Of a DNA stretch of 62,763 nt, positions 9,794-18,745 are shown in pieces. A model generated the notes under the pieces. That model had not been told where the DNA came from, searched no databases, and saw nothing but the letters and a program-made list of their open reading frames with translations. Within the stretch, counting starts at the first letter, position 1, and each line of letters opens with the position of its first letter. The DNA comes from Aquimonas sp. GTDB taxonomy: Bacteria > Pseudomonadota > Gammaproteobacteria > Xanthomonadales > Xanthomonadaceae. Made by a program: the position numbers and the translations under genes. The stretch lies in assembly GCA_022241605.1 (NCBI GenBank), contig JAKOMQ010000022.1, positions 1-62,763 on the forward strand, given 5' to 3'.

Positions 9794-10672
9794 ATGCGCC
9801 CCGAAGTCCTGCCCTTCTTCGACGATGACAGCAGCACCTGGACCTATCTGGTCTGGGATGCTGCGACCTCGCGTGCCGCCATCATCGACCCGGTGCTGGA
9901 TTTCGACGAGAAGTCTGGCAACACCGCGCTTGACTCGGCGCAGCGGCTGCTGGCCGCAGTACGCGAGCGCCAGCTGCAGGTGGACTGGATCCTCGAAACC
10001 CACGCCCACGCCGATCATCTGTCCGCCGGCCACTGGCTGCGGGATCAGCTGCCCGGGGCCCGGCTGGCCATCGGCGAGGGCATCCGCGAAGTGCAGAAGA
10101 CCTTCCGCCCGATCTTCAACCTGGGCCAGCACTTTCCGGTCGACGGATCGCAGTTCGACCAGCTGTTCGCGGACGGCGAGCGCTTCGGTATCGGCGGCCT
10201 CAAGGCGCAGGTCATCGCCACGCCCGGCCACACCAACGACAGCGTGAGCTATCTGATTGGCGATGCGGTGTTTGTCGGCGACACCCTGTTCATGCCCGAC
10301 GGCGGCAGCGCCCGCTGCGATTTCCCCGGCGGCAGCGCAGGGCGCCTGTACGCCTCGATCCGGCGACTGTTCGAGCTGCCCGACGAAACCCGGGTATTCG
10401 TCTGCCACGACTACTCGCCGGGCGGCCGCGAGGCCGCCTGCGAAACCACGGTCGCCGCCCAGCGCGAAGCCAACATCCACGTCGGCGGCGGCCGCAGCGA
10501 GGCCGAATTCGTGCAGATGCGCGAGGCCCGCGACGCCACCCTGCCGATGCCGCGGCTGATTCTGCCGGCGGTGCAGGTCAACATCCGCGCCGGTGCCCTG
10601 CCCGAACCGGAAGACAACGGGGTGCGCTATCTCAAGCTGCCGGTCGACCAGTTTCCTGGGGTGCCCAGATAG
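9794..10672 (+). CDS. Metallo-beta-lactamase-fold persulfide dioxygenase (ETHE1/Blh-like)
   Basis: A 292-residue MBL-fold protein with the metal motif THAHADH (H70, H72, D74, H75), TPGHTNDSVSYLIGD, FVGDTLFMPDGG and CHDYSPGGREA. These features match bacterial persulfide dioxygenases of the ETHE1/Blh group, which oxidise glutathione persulfide to sulfite with one ferrous ion. The rhodanese fusion seen in some members is absent, but a stand-alone rhodanese is in the same regulon (18350). A strong ribosome site AAAGGAG precedes the ATG. A glyoxalase II role is less likely given the sulfur neighbours. Confidence 0.88.
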   Translation: MRPEVLPFFDDDSSTWTYLVWDAATSRAAIIDPVLDFDEKSGNTALDSAQRLLAAVRERQLQVDWILETHAHADHLSAGHWLRDQLPGARLAIGEGIREVQKTFRPIFNLGQHFPVDGSQFDQLFADGERFGIGGLKAQVIATPGHTNDSVSYLIGDAVFVGDTLFMPDGGSARCDFPGGSAGRLYASIRRLFELPDETRVFVCHDYSPGGREAACETTVAAQREANIHVGGGRSEAEFVQMREARDATLPMPRLILPAVQVNIRAGALPEPEDNGVRYLKLPVDQFPGVPR

Positions 10673-10676
10673 AGCC

Positions 10677-10828
10677 GGGATTTGGGATTCGGGATTCGGG
10701 ATTCGCAAGAGCGGACTGAGGCGGGACTTGCCGTAGCGCACTGAATCACCGACCGACAAGCAGCAAGCGGGCCAGCATTCCGAACGCTTGCCGGGCGCGC
10801 TCCAGCCAATCCCGAATCCCCAATCCCG
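10677..10828. repeat. GGGATT-type repeat unit with inverted ends
   Basis: The block opens with direct copies of GGGATTY (10678-10705) and closes with the inverted form ATCCCGAATCCCCAATCCC (10807-10825), flanking a body of about 100 bases that begins AAGAGCGGAC. Two related units occur at 18151 and 18746, all within the sulfur regulon. It fills the space between two convergent genes and could fold as a large hairpin. Confidence 0.75.
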
Positions 10829-10832
10829 GCCC

Positions 10833-12467
10833 TCAGAACGCCCGGCGCGCCTCCAGCACCAGTTCGACCCGGTCCAGCCGCGGATCGCCGTCCAGCGGCA
10901 CCGCCAGATCGATATGGATGACTCGGGCGAACGCGCTGCGGGTGTTGGACAGACGCAGACCCAAGCCCACATTTGACATCAGGCCAGGGTTGGGACGTTC
11001 CAACGGATCGCGCCCCCACACCCGCCCGACGTCGGCGAACACCGCGCCGCCGACGCGGAACAAGCGCCAGGGGTACCAGTCCGTGAAGTAGCGCTGCTCC
11101 AGGCTCAGGCGCGCATAGCTCTCGCCGCCGATCCAGCGCAGCGGGTAGCCGCGCAGGCCGTTGTCGCCGCCGAGGTAGGCACGATTGTCGAGGTCCAGCT
11201 CGCGTCCGTACTGCCCTTCCAGCTCGGCGAAGAACAGCCGGCGGGTGCCGGTCTGGCGGTAGTAGCGCAGGTCGCCGCCCACGCTCAGGTTGCGGGTCTC
11301 GCCGTCCTCCAGCCGCGCGCCGTACTGGCCCGCGAAGCGCAGCAAGTCCCCGCTGGCGAAGCGCCAGCCACGACTGGCCTCGCCCTCGGTCCACCAGGCA
11401 TCGCGGTCGCCGCCCAGGGTCTCGGAGGCCCGGCCCAGCCGCACATTGAAGCGCAGCCCAAGCAGGGCATCTTCGCTGATGTCGATCTGATCGTAGTTGC
11501 GCAGCACTTCCCACTCGTCGCGGATGTACTCCAGCCCGATCCATGGGCCGGCGAGATGCCGATCCTCCGGCACCGGCCCGAGCAGTTCGGGATCACGCGA
11601 GGGCAGGAAATCGCGCTGCTGGTCGCGCAGGCCTATCGTCCAGCGCAGCACGCGGCCGTCCTGCAGGCCCGCCGAGCGCCCCCACCAGACGTCCAAATCC
11701 CGATTGCGCTGCCGATACTCGGAGACCTCCTCGCCGAGGTCGTAGAAGCTCTCGACCTGAGTCAGGTGATCGATGCGCACCGACCAGGCCTTGCGCACGT
11801 CGAGGGCGTAGAAAGGCTGCTCGACGCCCACCAGAAAACCGCTGCCGTCGCTGTTGTCCTCAACGGCCACGTCAATCCCGCGCCAGCGTCCGAACTCGTG
11901 CGCGTTGCGATAGCGCAGGGCCGTGCTGTTGCGGTCGGCATCGCCGCGCCGTGAGAGCACGATCCGCGATCCGAGGCCCAACAGATTGCTCTCCTCCAGG
12001 TCGATGCCGAAGCTGGACTCGCCGCCGCGCCGACTGCCTGAGATGGCAGGGTTCAGCGACCAGACGTCACGCGTCTCGACCTCAACCACCACCCGGCCAT
12101 CCACGCAGGCGATCGGGCGCAGATCGGCATCACGCAGGTATTCGGTGGCGCGCAGCAGACGCGCCGACTCCTGCAGCAGGCGATGCCGGTACGGGTCGCC
12201 TTCCTCGACAAGAATGGGCTTGCGCAGAGTGGACTCACGGCTCAGGCGGTGCAGCCGATTGGCGGCCCGGAACAGCGCGCGGTTTTCCTCCGGCAGGTCG
12301 GTGTCAAACACGTTGCGGCGCAGAAAGCGCAGCTCGCCGATCACGGCGCCCGCAGCCTCCAGCGCAGCCGGATCCAGACTGCCGTCAGTCGGGCAAGCGG
12401 GCTCGGCAGCGTGCACCAGCGGTGCGCAGGCAAGCAGGAACGGGACGCAGAACAAGCGTGATGGCAT
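10833..12467 (-). CDS. Omp85-superfamily outer membrane protein (BamA/TamA-like barrel)
   Basis: A 544-residue protein. The signal peptide ends at about residue 20 (LVHAAE). A short N-terminal POTRA-like segment (about 40-135: IGELRFLRRNVFD ... VVVEVETRDVW) is followed by a C-terminal surface-antigen barrel with the conserved loop-6 motif LRGYPLRW and RVWGRDPLERP, ending EARRAF with a terminal phenylalanine. Length and a single visible POTRA place it near the short TamA/D15-like members rather than BamA, which has five POTRA domains. Its job may be insertion of a particular outer membrane protein. It sits between two arms of the sulfur regulon but shows no functional link to it. Confidence 0.85.
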   Translation of the reverse strand: MPSRLFCVPFLLACAPLVHAAEPACPTDGSLDPAALEAAGAVIGELRFLRRNVFDTDLPEENRALFRAANRLHRLSRESTLRKPILVEEGDPYRHRLLQESARLLRATEYLRDADLRPIACVDGRVVVEVETRDVWSLNPAISGSRRGGESSFGIDLEESNLLGLGSRIVLSRRGDADRNSTALRYRNAHEFGRWRGIDVAVEDNSDGSGFLVGVEQPFYALDVRKAWSVRIDHLTQVESFYDLGEEVSEYRQRNRDLDVWWGRSAGLQDGRVLRWTIGLRDQQRDFLPSRDPELLGPVPEDRHLAGPWIGLEYIRDEWEVLRNYDQIDISEDALLGLRFNVRLGRASETLGGDRDAWWTEGEASRGWRFASGDLLRFAGQYGARLEDGETRNLSVGGDLRYYRQTGTRRLFFAELEGQYGRELDLDNRAYLGGDNGLRGYPLRWIGGESYARLSLEQRYFTDWYPWRLFRVGGAVFADVGRVWGRDPLERPNPGLMSNVGLGLRLSNTRSAFARVIHIDLAVPLDGDPRLDRVELVLEARRAF

Positions 12468-12554
12468 GGGCAGGCACGTCCATGGTCAGGGGCGAGGGCG
12501 GGTGTCGACTTCGCCGGCATCCTGCCAGATTCGGATGCTGTCGTGCCGACCCGT

Positions 12555-13034
12555 TCAGACTTCGCCGATGTGCAGCCCCGGCCCGTGCAGCAGGGCGCCG
12601 GTGACGTCGACTACGCTCACCTCGACCTCCACGCCCGAACGCACGCTTTCGGTGACCACGCAGAACTGCTCGAACTGCTGCAGGATGCGCTCCAGCTGCG
12701 CATAGCTGCCGGCCATCTCCGGCAGCGTAATCTGGGCATCGACCTTGGCCACCCGCATGCGGCCGGCCTCGTTGCGGCCAGTGTGGGCGATCGCCTTCAC
12801 CACGATCGGACCGGGGTCGTTCTTGTACTTGCGCAGGGCGAACAGCAGGCTGGCGCCCATGCAGTTGGCCACCGCCGCCACCAGCAGGCGCGAGGGGTTG
12901 GGGCCGGTGCCGGTGCCCAGCGGAGCGGGCTCATCGGTGCCGAGGTCGGGGATCTCGGTGCCGTCAAAGCGCACCCGGAACACGTAGTCCTGCTCCTGCT
13001 CGATGGTGATGCTGAAGCTCTGGGTCTCGCTCAT
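12555..13034 (-). CDS. OsmC/Ohr-family thiol peroxidase-like protein
   Basis: A 159-residue OsmC-family protein with the two redox cysteines in the expected places, C58 in AVANCMGASLLFALRK and C125 in FEQFCVVTES. Family members reduce organic hydroperoxides, and some act on sulfane sulfur. The ATG at 13032-13034 is chosen because it gives MSETQSF at family length. The gene is the last of the minus-strand DUF2892-HlyD-RND-TrxC-OsmC operon, 4 bases beyond the TrxC stop. In this setting it may protect thiols against peroxides or persulfides. Confidence 0.87.
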   Translation of the reverse strand: MSETQSFSITIEQEQDYVFRVRFDGTEIPDLGTDEPAPLGTGTGPNPSRLLVAAVANCMGASLLFALRKYKNDPGPIVVKAIAHTGRNEAGRMRVAKVDAQITLPEMAGSYAQLERILQQFEQFCVVTESVRSGVEVEVSVVDVTGALLHGPGLHIGEV

Positions 13035-13038
13035 GGAT

Positions 13039-13497
13039 TCAGTTCCCTTGGGCGTACTGCATGAAGGCGCTGCGCGCGAACTGCACGATGGCCGGCGCCT
13101 GCAGGGCGCCAGACTGGCGCGCGACTTCGGTGCCGTGGTGGAACAGCACCAGGGTGGGGATGCTGCGAATGCCGAAATGCTGGCCCAGCGCCGGCTGCGC
13201 CTCGGTGTCGACCTTGGCCAGATGAAACTGCGGCTCCAGCGTCTGCGCGGCCTGCGCAAAGGCCGGAGCCATCAGCCGGCACGGCCCGCACCAGGGCGCC
13301 CAGAAATCCACCAGCAGGGGCAGCTGGGCGCGACCGGCATGGGCCTCGAAGCTGTCGCCGGCCAGATCGAAAGGCCGCCCCGCAAAGATCTCGCCGCCGC
13401 AGCGCCCGCACTTGGGCTGCTCGTAGAGCCGCGCCTGCGGCACCCGATTCAGCCCGTGGCAGTGCGGGCAGGCCAGGACCAGGCTGTCGTCACTCAT
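13039..13497 (-). CDS. trxC: Thioredoxin 2 (TrxC type, zinc-binding)
   Basis: A 152-residue thioredoxin with an N-terminal zinc site (C10, C13, C30, C33 in ACPHCHG and KCGRCGG) and the active site WCGPC at 69-73, followed by IRSIPTLVLFHHG with the cis-proline. This is the TrxC layout, which resists oxidation better than TrxA. Its gene overlaps the RND pump stop by 4 bases (ATGA), so translation is probably coupled. In a sulfide-responsive operon a likely job is reducing persulfidated proteins or low-molecular persulfides (inference). Confidence 0.93.
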   Translation of the reverse strand: MSDDSLVLACPHCHGLNRVPQARLYEQPKCGRCGGEIFAGRPFDLAGDSFEAHAGRAQLPLLVDFWAPWCGPCRLMAPAFAQAAQTLEPQFHLAKVDTEAQPALGQHFGIRSIPTLVLFHHGTEVARQSGALQAPAIVQFARSAFMQYAQGN

Positions 13498-16400
13498 GCA
13501 TGCGCCTCCTCGGCACGGGCCGCCGGCCGCGTCGACAGCCAGGCGTAGTAGAGCAGCGGGATCACCACCAGGGTCAGCACGGTGGAGACGAAGATGCCGA
13601 AGATCAGCGAAATCGCGAGTCCGTTGAAGATCGGATCATCGAGGATGAAGAAGGCCCCTGCCATCGCCGCCACCGCGGTCAGCGCGATCGGCTGCGCGCG
13701 CACGGCGCAGGCCTCGATCACCGCATCGGCCAGCTCACGGCCCTCGCCGATCGCATGGTTGATGAAGTCCACCAGCAGGATCGAGTTGCGCACGATGATG
13801 CCGGCCAGCGCAATCATGCCGATCATGCTGGTGGCGGTGAACTGCGCGCCCAGCAGGGCGTGCCCGGGCATCACGCCGATCACGGTCAGCGGAATCGGCG
13901 CCATGATCACCAGCGGCACCACGTAGCTGCGGAACTGCGCCAGCACCAGCAGGTAGATCAGCAGCATGCCGGCCGCGTAGGCGATGCCCATGTCGCGGAA
14001 GGTCTCGTAGGTGATCTGCCACTCACCGTCCCATTTGATGGCGAAGGTGGCGGTGCCCTCCGGCTGGCTGAAGAAGTGCTGGTCGATCTGATGACCGCCC
14101 GGCCGCGCGTCGCCGAGCTGCCCGACCACCGAAAACATGCCGTACAGCGGACTGTCGAGGCGGCCGGCCTCGTCGGCCATCACATACACCACCGGCAGCA
14201 GGTCCTTGTGGTGGATGGCCTGCTCCCAGGGTGCACGCTCCACCCGCACCACCTCCGACAGCGGCACCATGCGGCCATCCTCGGTGCGCAGGCGCAGGGC
14301 CAGCAGGCTGTCCAGGCTGGCTACGTCGCCGGCCGGCAGGCGCAGCCGCACCGGCACCGGATACTTGGCGGCGCCATCGCGCAGGAAGGTGGCATCCAGC
14401 CCGGACACCGCCGCCTGCAGGGCCTGTGCGACCTGGGCCTGATGCAGGCCGAGCCGGGCGGCACGGGCGCGATCCACCACCAGCACTTCGCGCGGGCTCG
14501 CGGCCTCCACCGTGGTGTCGATGTCGACCAGGCCTTCGGTGGCGCGGAACATGTCGGCCAGATCCAGTGCGATCCGGCGCGCGGTGTCCGCATCCGGGCC
14601 GTAGACCTCGGCCACCAGCGGCGCCAGCACCGGCGGGCCCGGCGGCACTTCGACCACCTTCAGCGCGGCGCCGTAGCGGGCGGCGACCTCCTGCAGGGCC
14701 GGGCGCACCGCGCGGGCGATGTCGTGGCTCTTGCGGCTGCGCTCGCTGGCGTGGACCAGGTTGACCTGCAGGTCGCCCAGGTTTGCGCCCTCGCGCAGGT
14801 AGTACTGGCGCACCAGGCCGTTGAAGTTCACCGGCGCCGAGGTGCCGGCATAGGCCTGCATGTCGGCCACCTCGGGCACCTGGGCCAGGGTCATCGCGAG
14901 CTCCTGCAGCAGGCTGTTGGTGTCCTCCAGCGTGCTGCCCTCGGGCAGGTCCACCACCACCTGCAGTTCGGACTTGTTGTCGAAGGGCAGCATCTTAAGC
15001 ACCACCAGCTGCACCACCGCCAGCGAGGCCGACAGCAGCACCGCAGCGGCGATGCCGGCGAACAGCAGGCCGCGCCGTCGCGCGCCGCGCTGCGGATGCA
15101 GGAAGGGCCGCAGCAGGCGCTCGAACAGGCCGTGCAGGCGGGCGGCGATGCCGGCGCGTGCGGCGGGCTGGGCGGAACCGCTTGGAGTGTGCTGCGACCC
15201 CGGACCCTCAGCCCCTGCCCCGCTCGGATGATCCGAGCCATGCCGCGAGAGCAGCTTCAGCGCAAGCCAGGGGGTGACGGTCAGCGCCACCAGCAGCGAC
15301 AGCAGCATGCCGGCCGAGGCATTGATCGGGATCGGCCGCATGTAGGGGCCCATCAGGCCGCTGACAAAGGCCATCGGCAGCAGCGCCGCGATCACGGTGA
15401 AGGTGGCGAGGATGGTCGGGCTGCCGACCTCGTCCACCGCCGGCGGGATCGCCTCGCGCAGGCTTTTGCCGCCGCGCGCCATGTGCCGGTGGATGTTCTC
15501 CACCACCACGATCGCGTCGTCGACTAGGATGCCGATCGAGAAGATCAGGGCGAACAGCGACACTCGATTGATGGTGAAGCCCATCGCCCAGCTGGCGAAC
15601 AGGGTCAGCGCCAGGGTGATGACGACCGCCGCGCCCACCACGACCGCCTCGCGCCAGCCCAGCGCGAACAGCACCAGCAGCACCACCGCCATGGTCGCGA
15701 ACACCAGTTTCTGGATCAGCTGCATGGCCTTTTCGGTGGCGGTGCGGCCGTAGTCGCGGGTGACCTCCACGTTCACGCCTTCCGGAATCAGGCTGCCCTT
15801 GAGAACGTCCAGGCGCTGCAGGATGGCGCCGGTGATGTCGGAGGCGTTGCTGCCGGGCTTCTTGGCGATCGCCATCGTCACCGCCGGATGGATGCCGGCC
15901 AGCCCACCCTCGCCCACCGGCGCATGCCAGACATAGCGCGTGGGCAGGTCGCCGGCGCGCTCGATCTCGGCCACATCCGACAGATACAGCGGGCTGCCGT
16001 CGCGCAGGCCGATCACCAGCTCGGCGACCTCGTTGGCATCGGCCAGCCAGGTGCCGGCGGTGAGCGGGATCTGGCGGCCGTCCTCGACGCGCTCGCCGGC
16101 ATGCGCCACTGCGTTGGCCGCTGCCAGCGCTGCAGACAGATCGCCGAAATCCATGCCGTAGGAGGCCAGGCGCAGCGGATCCAGCCGCACCAGCACCGCA
16201 CGGTCCGGCGCGCCGAGGGTGTAGACGTCGCGGGTGCCGGGCACGCGCTTGAGTTCGGTTTCCAGCGTGTAGGCGACCTCGGCCAGCTCCAGCGCGCCGC
16301 GCTCCGGATCGGCCGTCCACAGGGTCAGGCTCATCACCGGCACGTCGTCGATGCCCATCGGCCGCACCAGCGGCTGGCCGATGCCCAGGCCCGGCGGCGC

Positions 16401-16796
16401 CCAATCGGCGTTGGAAAGCACCTGGTTGTGGAGGCGCACGATCGCGTCCTGGCGCGGCACGCCGACGGTGAACTCCACCGTCATCACCGCCATGCCGGGG
16501 CGGCTGATCGAGTAGACGTGCTTGACGCCCTCGATCTCGGACAGCTTCTGCCCCAGCGGCAGGCTGACCAGGCCCTCCACGTCCTGTGCGGATGCGCCGT
16601 GGAAGGGCACGAACACGTTGGCCATGGTGACGTCAATCTGCGGCTCTTCCTCGCGCGGGGTGATCAGCACCGCGATCAGGCCCAGCAGCAGCCCGGCGAT
16701 CGCCAGGATCGGCGTCAGCGGGTTGGCCTGGAAGGCGGCAGCCAGCCGCCCGGAAATGCCCATGCGCGCCGCCTCGGGGAGGTTCGACTCAGCCAT
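13494..16796 (-). CDS. RND-family efflux pump, AcrB/HAE-like inner membrane transporter
   Basis: A 1100-residue RND transporter with the standard two-fold arrangement: a first membrane helix at about 25-45 (PLTPILAIAGLLLGLIAVLI), a large periplasmic loop, a helix bundle with FSIGILVDDAIVVVENIHRHM (the conserved acidic pair DD), a second loop from about 590 and a second bundle with LAGIIVRNSILLVDFINHA. The stretch at about 520-550 is low-complexity. It partners the lipoprotein adaptor 16789-17865, whose stop overlaps its start. No TolC-like gene lies nearby. The substrate is unknown; location in a sulfide-responsive operon hints at a sulfur compound or thiol adduct. Confidence 0.92.
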   Translation of the reverse strand: MAESNLPEAARMGISGRLAAAFQANPLTPILAIAGLLLGLIAVLITPREEEPQIDVTMANVFVPFHGASAQDVEGLVSLPLGQKLSEIEGVKHVYSISRPGMAVMTVEFTVGVPRQDAIVRLHNQVLSNADWAPPGLGIGQPLVRPMGIDDVPVMSLTLWTADPERGALELAEVAYTLETELKRVPGTRDVYTLGAPDRAVLVRLDPLRLASYGMDFGDLSAALAAANAVAHAGERVEDGRQIPLTAGTWLADANEVAELVIGLRDGSPLYLSDVAEIERAGDLPTRYVWHAPVGEGGLAGIHPAVTMAIAKKPGSNASDITGAILQRLDVLKGSLIPEGVNVEVTRDYGRTATEKAMQLIQKLVFATMAVVLLVLFALGWREAVVVGAAVVITLALTLFASWAMGFTINRVSLFALIFSIGILVDDAIVVVENIHRHMARGGKSLREAIPPAVDEVGSPTILATFTVIAALLPMAFVSGLMGPYMRPIPINASAGMLLSLLVALTVTPWLALKLLSRHGSDHPSGAGAEGPGSQHTPSGSAQPAARAGIAARLHGLFERLLRPFLHPQRGARRRGLLFAGIAAAVLLSASLAVVQLVVLKMLPFDNKSELQVVVDLPEGSTLEDTNSLLQELAMTLAQVPEVADMQAYAGTSAPVNFNGLVRQYYLREGANLGDLQVNLVHASERSRKSHDIARAVRPALQEVAARYGAALKVVEVPPGPPVLAPLVAEVYGPDADTARRIALDLADMFRATEGLVDIDTTVEAASPREVLVVDRARAARLGLHQAQVAQALQAAVSGLDATFLRDGAAKYPVPVRLRLPAGDVASLDSLLALRLRTEDGRMVPLSEVVRVERAPWEQAIHHKDLLPVVYVMADEAGRLDSPLYGMFSVVGQLGDARPGGHQIDQHFFSQPEGTATFAIKWDGEWQITYETFRDMGIAYAAGMLLIYLLVLAQFRSYVVPLVIMAPIPLTVIGVMPGHALLGAQFTATSMIGMIALAGIIVRNSILLVDFINHAIGEGRELADAVIEACAVRAQPIALTAVAAMAGAFFILDDPIFNGLAISLIFGIFVSTVLTLVVIPLLYYAWLSTRPAARAEEAHA

Positions 16797-17865
16797 TGCC
16801 GCCGCCCCTGCGCTGCTGCTCCAGCCACAGCCCGGCCGCCACAGGATCCAGCGCCACGCGCTCGCCCGCGGCCAGCCCGGACAGCACCTCGACCTGGTCG
16901 CCGCTGGCGTGACCCAGGCGCAGCTGCCTCAGCACCAGCCCGGTCGGGCCCAGCACGTAGGCACCGGCCACCTCGCCACGGCGCACCAGGCTGGCGCGCG
17001 GCAGCAGCAGGCGGCTGGACTCACCCACCACGAAGGCCACCTTGGCGGCCATGCCGGGCGCGAGTCCGGTTTCGGCTTCCGGCAGCTCCACGCGCACGCT
17101 GAAGCTGTGGGTGGACGGGTCGGCATACGGGAACACGACGACCCGCTCGGCCTCGACGCGGCGCCCGTCCTCCAGCACCAGCGCCGCGCGGCCCTGCGCG
17201 CGGATGGCCTGCACATCGGACTGCGGCACCTGCACCGCCAGCCGCAGCCGATCCAGCGACAGCCCGGCGATCAGCGGCTGGCCAGGGCCGACCGTCTCGC
17301 CGATCTCGACGAAGCGCTGGGTGACGATGCCCGAATAGGGCGCCCTGACCACGGTGTAGTCGACCCGCTCGCTGGCAGCCTTGACCGCCGCCTCGGCAGC
17401 CTGCAGCTGGGCCCGGGTGGCGTCACGGCGGGCGCTGGCCTGATCGAACTGCGCGCGCGAGACCAGGCGACGCTCGTAGACCTCGGAGATCCGCCCAAAC
17501 TCGGCCGCGGCTTCGTCCGCCGCGGCCCGTGCGGCCGTCAGCGCCGCCTGGGCCTGGCGCTGGCCGGACTGCTGCTCGACGTCGGTGAAGCGCACCACCA
17601 CCTCGCCGGCGCGCACGTAGTCGTTGACGTCGAAGGGCAGCTCCAGCACCCGGCCGCCGGTCTGCGCCGACAGGGTGGCGGCATTTACCGCCTCCACCAC
17701 GCCATCCCACACGCGCTCACGCGCAGCCGGCTGCAGCTGGGCCTCGAAAAATTCGATCGGCGGCGTCACCGCCTGCTTCGGCGACAGCGGTTCGGAGCTG
17801 CCGCAGGCGGCCAGCGACAGGGCCAGCACCGCGGCGGCAGCCGTGGGAAGGAGCGTCTCGCGCAT
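16789..17865 (-). CDS. RND efflux periplasmic adaptor (membrane fusion protein), lipoprotein
   Basis: A 358-residue HlyD/AcrA-type adaptor. It starts with a lipoprotein signal peptide, LSLAAC, giving C21 as the lipidated residue. The biotinyl-lipoyl halves are visible (VEAVNAATLSAQTGGRVLEL and VRAPYSGIVTQRFVEIGET) around a coiled-coil hairpin (about 95-160). A beta-barrel and membrane-proximal domain follow, with LLLPRASLVRRGEVAGAYV. It overlaps the pump gene by 8 bases, so the two are translated together. Upstream, 57 bases away, lies the DUF2892 gene of the same transcript. Confidence 0.92.
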   Translation of the reverse strand: MRETLLPTAAAAVLALSLAACGSSEPLSPKQAVTPPIEFFEAQLQPAARERVWDGVVEAVNAATLSAQTGGRVLELPFDVNDYVRAGEVVVRFTDVEQQSGQRQAQAALTAARAAADEAAAEFGRISEVYERRLVSRAQFDQASARRDATRAQLQAAEAAVKAASERVDYTVVRAPYSGIVTQRFVEIGETVGPGQPLIAGLSLDRLRLAVQVPQSDVQAIRAQGRAALVLEDGRRVEAERVVVFPYADPSTHSFSVRVELPEAETGLAPGMAAKVAFVVGESSRLLLPRASLVRRGEVAGAYVLGPTGLVLRQLRLGHASGDQVEVLSGLAAGERVALDPVAAGLWLEQQRRGGGNG

Positions 17866-17922
17866 CAGGAGTCCTCGATGAAAGCGGTGCGCCCGACCCG
17901 TTGGGGTCGGACGCTGGGGAGA

Positions 17923-18138
17923 TCAGCGACGCTCGGCGCCAAACGCGCAGCCGGGCTTGAGGCCCAGTTTGCCCATGACGATGGCCGCAGGACAGAAGCC
18001 CGTGAAAGCCGCCTGCAGAAGATTGGCGCCGACAAACACGGTCAGCAGCAGCCACCAAGGTGAAATGAAGTGGGCAAGGGCGACGCTGACGAGGATCATC
18101 AGGCCGGCGAAGGCGAACATGGCGCGGTCGAGGTTCAT
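17923..18138 (-). CDS. DUF2892 (YgaP-like transmembrane) protein
   Basis: A 71-residue inner membrane protein with two hydrophobic helices (FAFAGLMILVSVALAHF and WWLLLTVFVGANLLQAAF) and the family's characteristic GFCPAAIVMGKLG segment, which carries one cysteine. In YgaP this domain is fused to a rhodanese and anchors it to the membrane. Here the rhodanese is a separate, divergently transcribed neighbour (18350), which supports a joint sulfur-transfer role. It is the first gene of the leftward operon controlled from the 18286-18326 operator. Confidence 0.88.
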   Translation of the reverse strand: MNLDRAMFAFAGLMILVSVALAHFISPWWLLLTVFVGANLLQAAFTGFCPAAIVMGKLGLKPGCAFGAERR

Positions 18139-18150
18139 GGCTTTGACTCC

Positions 18151-18188
18151 GGTATTGGGGATTGGGGATTGGGGATTGGTGAGAGCGC
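18151..18188. repeat. GGGATT-type repeat, single-ended copy
   Basis: Three to four tandem GGGGATT units (18154-18178) run into GGTGAGAGCGC, the same junction seen at 10705 and 18774. No inverted closing arm is visible before the divergent promoter region. It lies just upstream of the DUF2892 start codon, probably inside the 5' leader of that transcript. Confidence 0.7.
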
Positions 18189-18285
18189 AGGCCGCGAGCT
18201 GCGTGGGCGCGCTCCGGGCCCACGCCTGTGGCCGCTCCGTGCCGGACGCGCTCGGGGGGACACGCGAGTCTGCGGGGCGGTAAAC

Positions 18286-18326
18286 TTGACGCCCGCTAAT
18301 TTAGACGCCTCTAATATTAGCGTCAA
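18286..18326. promoter_or_regulatory. Divergent promoter and BigR/SqrR-like operator
   Basis: TTTAGA (18300-18305), four bases, TCTAAT (18310-18315) repeats the operator of 8971. It is flanked symmetrically by TTGACG on the plus strand (18286-18291) and TTGACG on the minus strand (18321-18326), which fit as -35 boxes of two face-to-face promoters. TCTAAT at 18310, 18 bases from the first -35, fits as the -10 for rhodanese. One bound repressor would silence both directions. Confidence 0.72.
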
Positions 18327-18349
18327 CTGATATTCGCAAGGAGCTCTTC

Positions 18350-18739
18350 ATGTCGAAGTCCCCGTCTGAGCTGGTGGCAGAAGCCCGCGCCCGCATCGAG
18401 GAAGTCAGCGTCGAGGCGCTGGCCGCCGAAGCGCCCGGCAGCTACGTGCTGATCGATGTGCGCGAGCCGCCCGAGGTCGCGACCGCCCACATTCCCGGCG
18501 CGATTCCCATCCCGCGCGGCGTACTGGAGTTCCAGGTCGAGGCCAACCCCGCCATCGCCTGCGTGACCGAGCCGGCGCTGGCCGTGCGCGAACAGCCGAT
18601 CGTCCTGTACTGCCGCACCGGCGGTCGCTCCGCGCTCGCTGCCGACAGCCTGCAGCAGCTGGGCTTCACCCGCGTGCGCTCACTGGCCGGCGGCATCACC
18701 GCCTGGACGGAAGCGGGCAAGCCGGTGACGCAGCACTGA
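18350..18739 (+). CDS. Single-domain rhodanese (sulfurtransferase)
   Basis: A 129-residue rhodanese domain with the CH2A-like start LIDVREPPEVATAHIPGAI and the active-site loop CRTGGRS, with the persulfide-forming cysteine C88. It moves sulfane sulfur between donors such as thiosulfate or glutathione persulfide and thiol acceptors. It is preceded by AAGGAG, 8 bases from the ATG, and by the divergent promoter/operator. With the persulfide dioxygenase, DUF2892 protein and regulator it completes a sulfide oxidation and detoxification set. Confidence 0.93.
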   Translation: MSKSPSELVAEARARIEEVSVEALAAEAPGSYVLIDVREPPEVATAHIPGAIPIPRGVLEFQVEANPAIACVTEPALAVREQPIVLYCRTGGRSALAADSLQQLGFTRVRSLAGGITAWTEAGKPVTQH

Positions 18740-18745
18740 GAGGCT

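Noticed and set aside
13500..15527. A 675-codon plus-strand frame opposite the RND pump gene
   Set aside because: It is a shadow of the high-GC pump gene: low-complexity, His/Gln/Arg-rich, with no domain, while the minus strand encodes a clear RND transporter.
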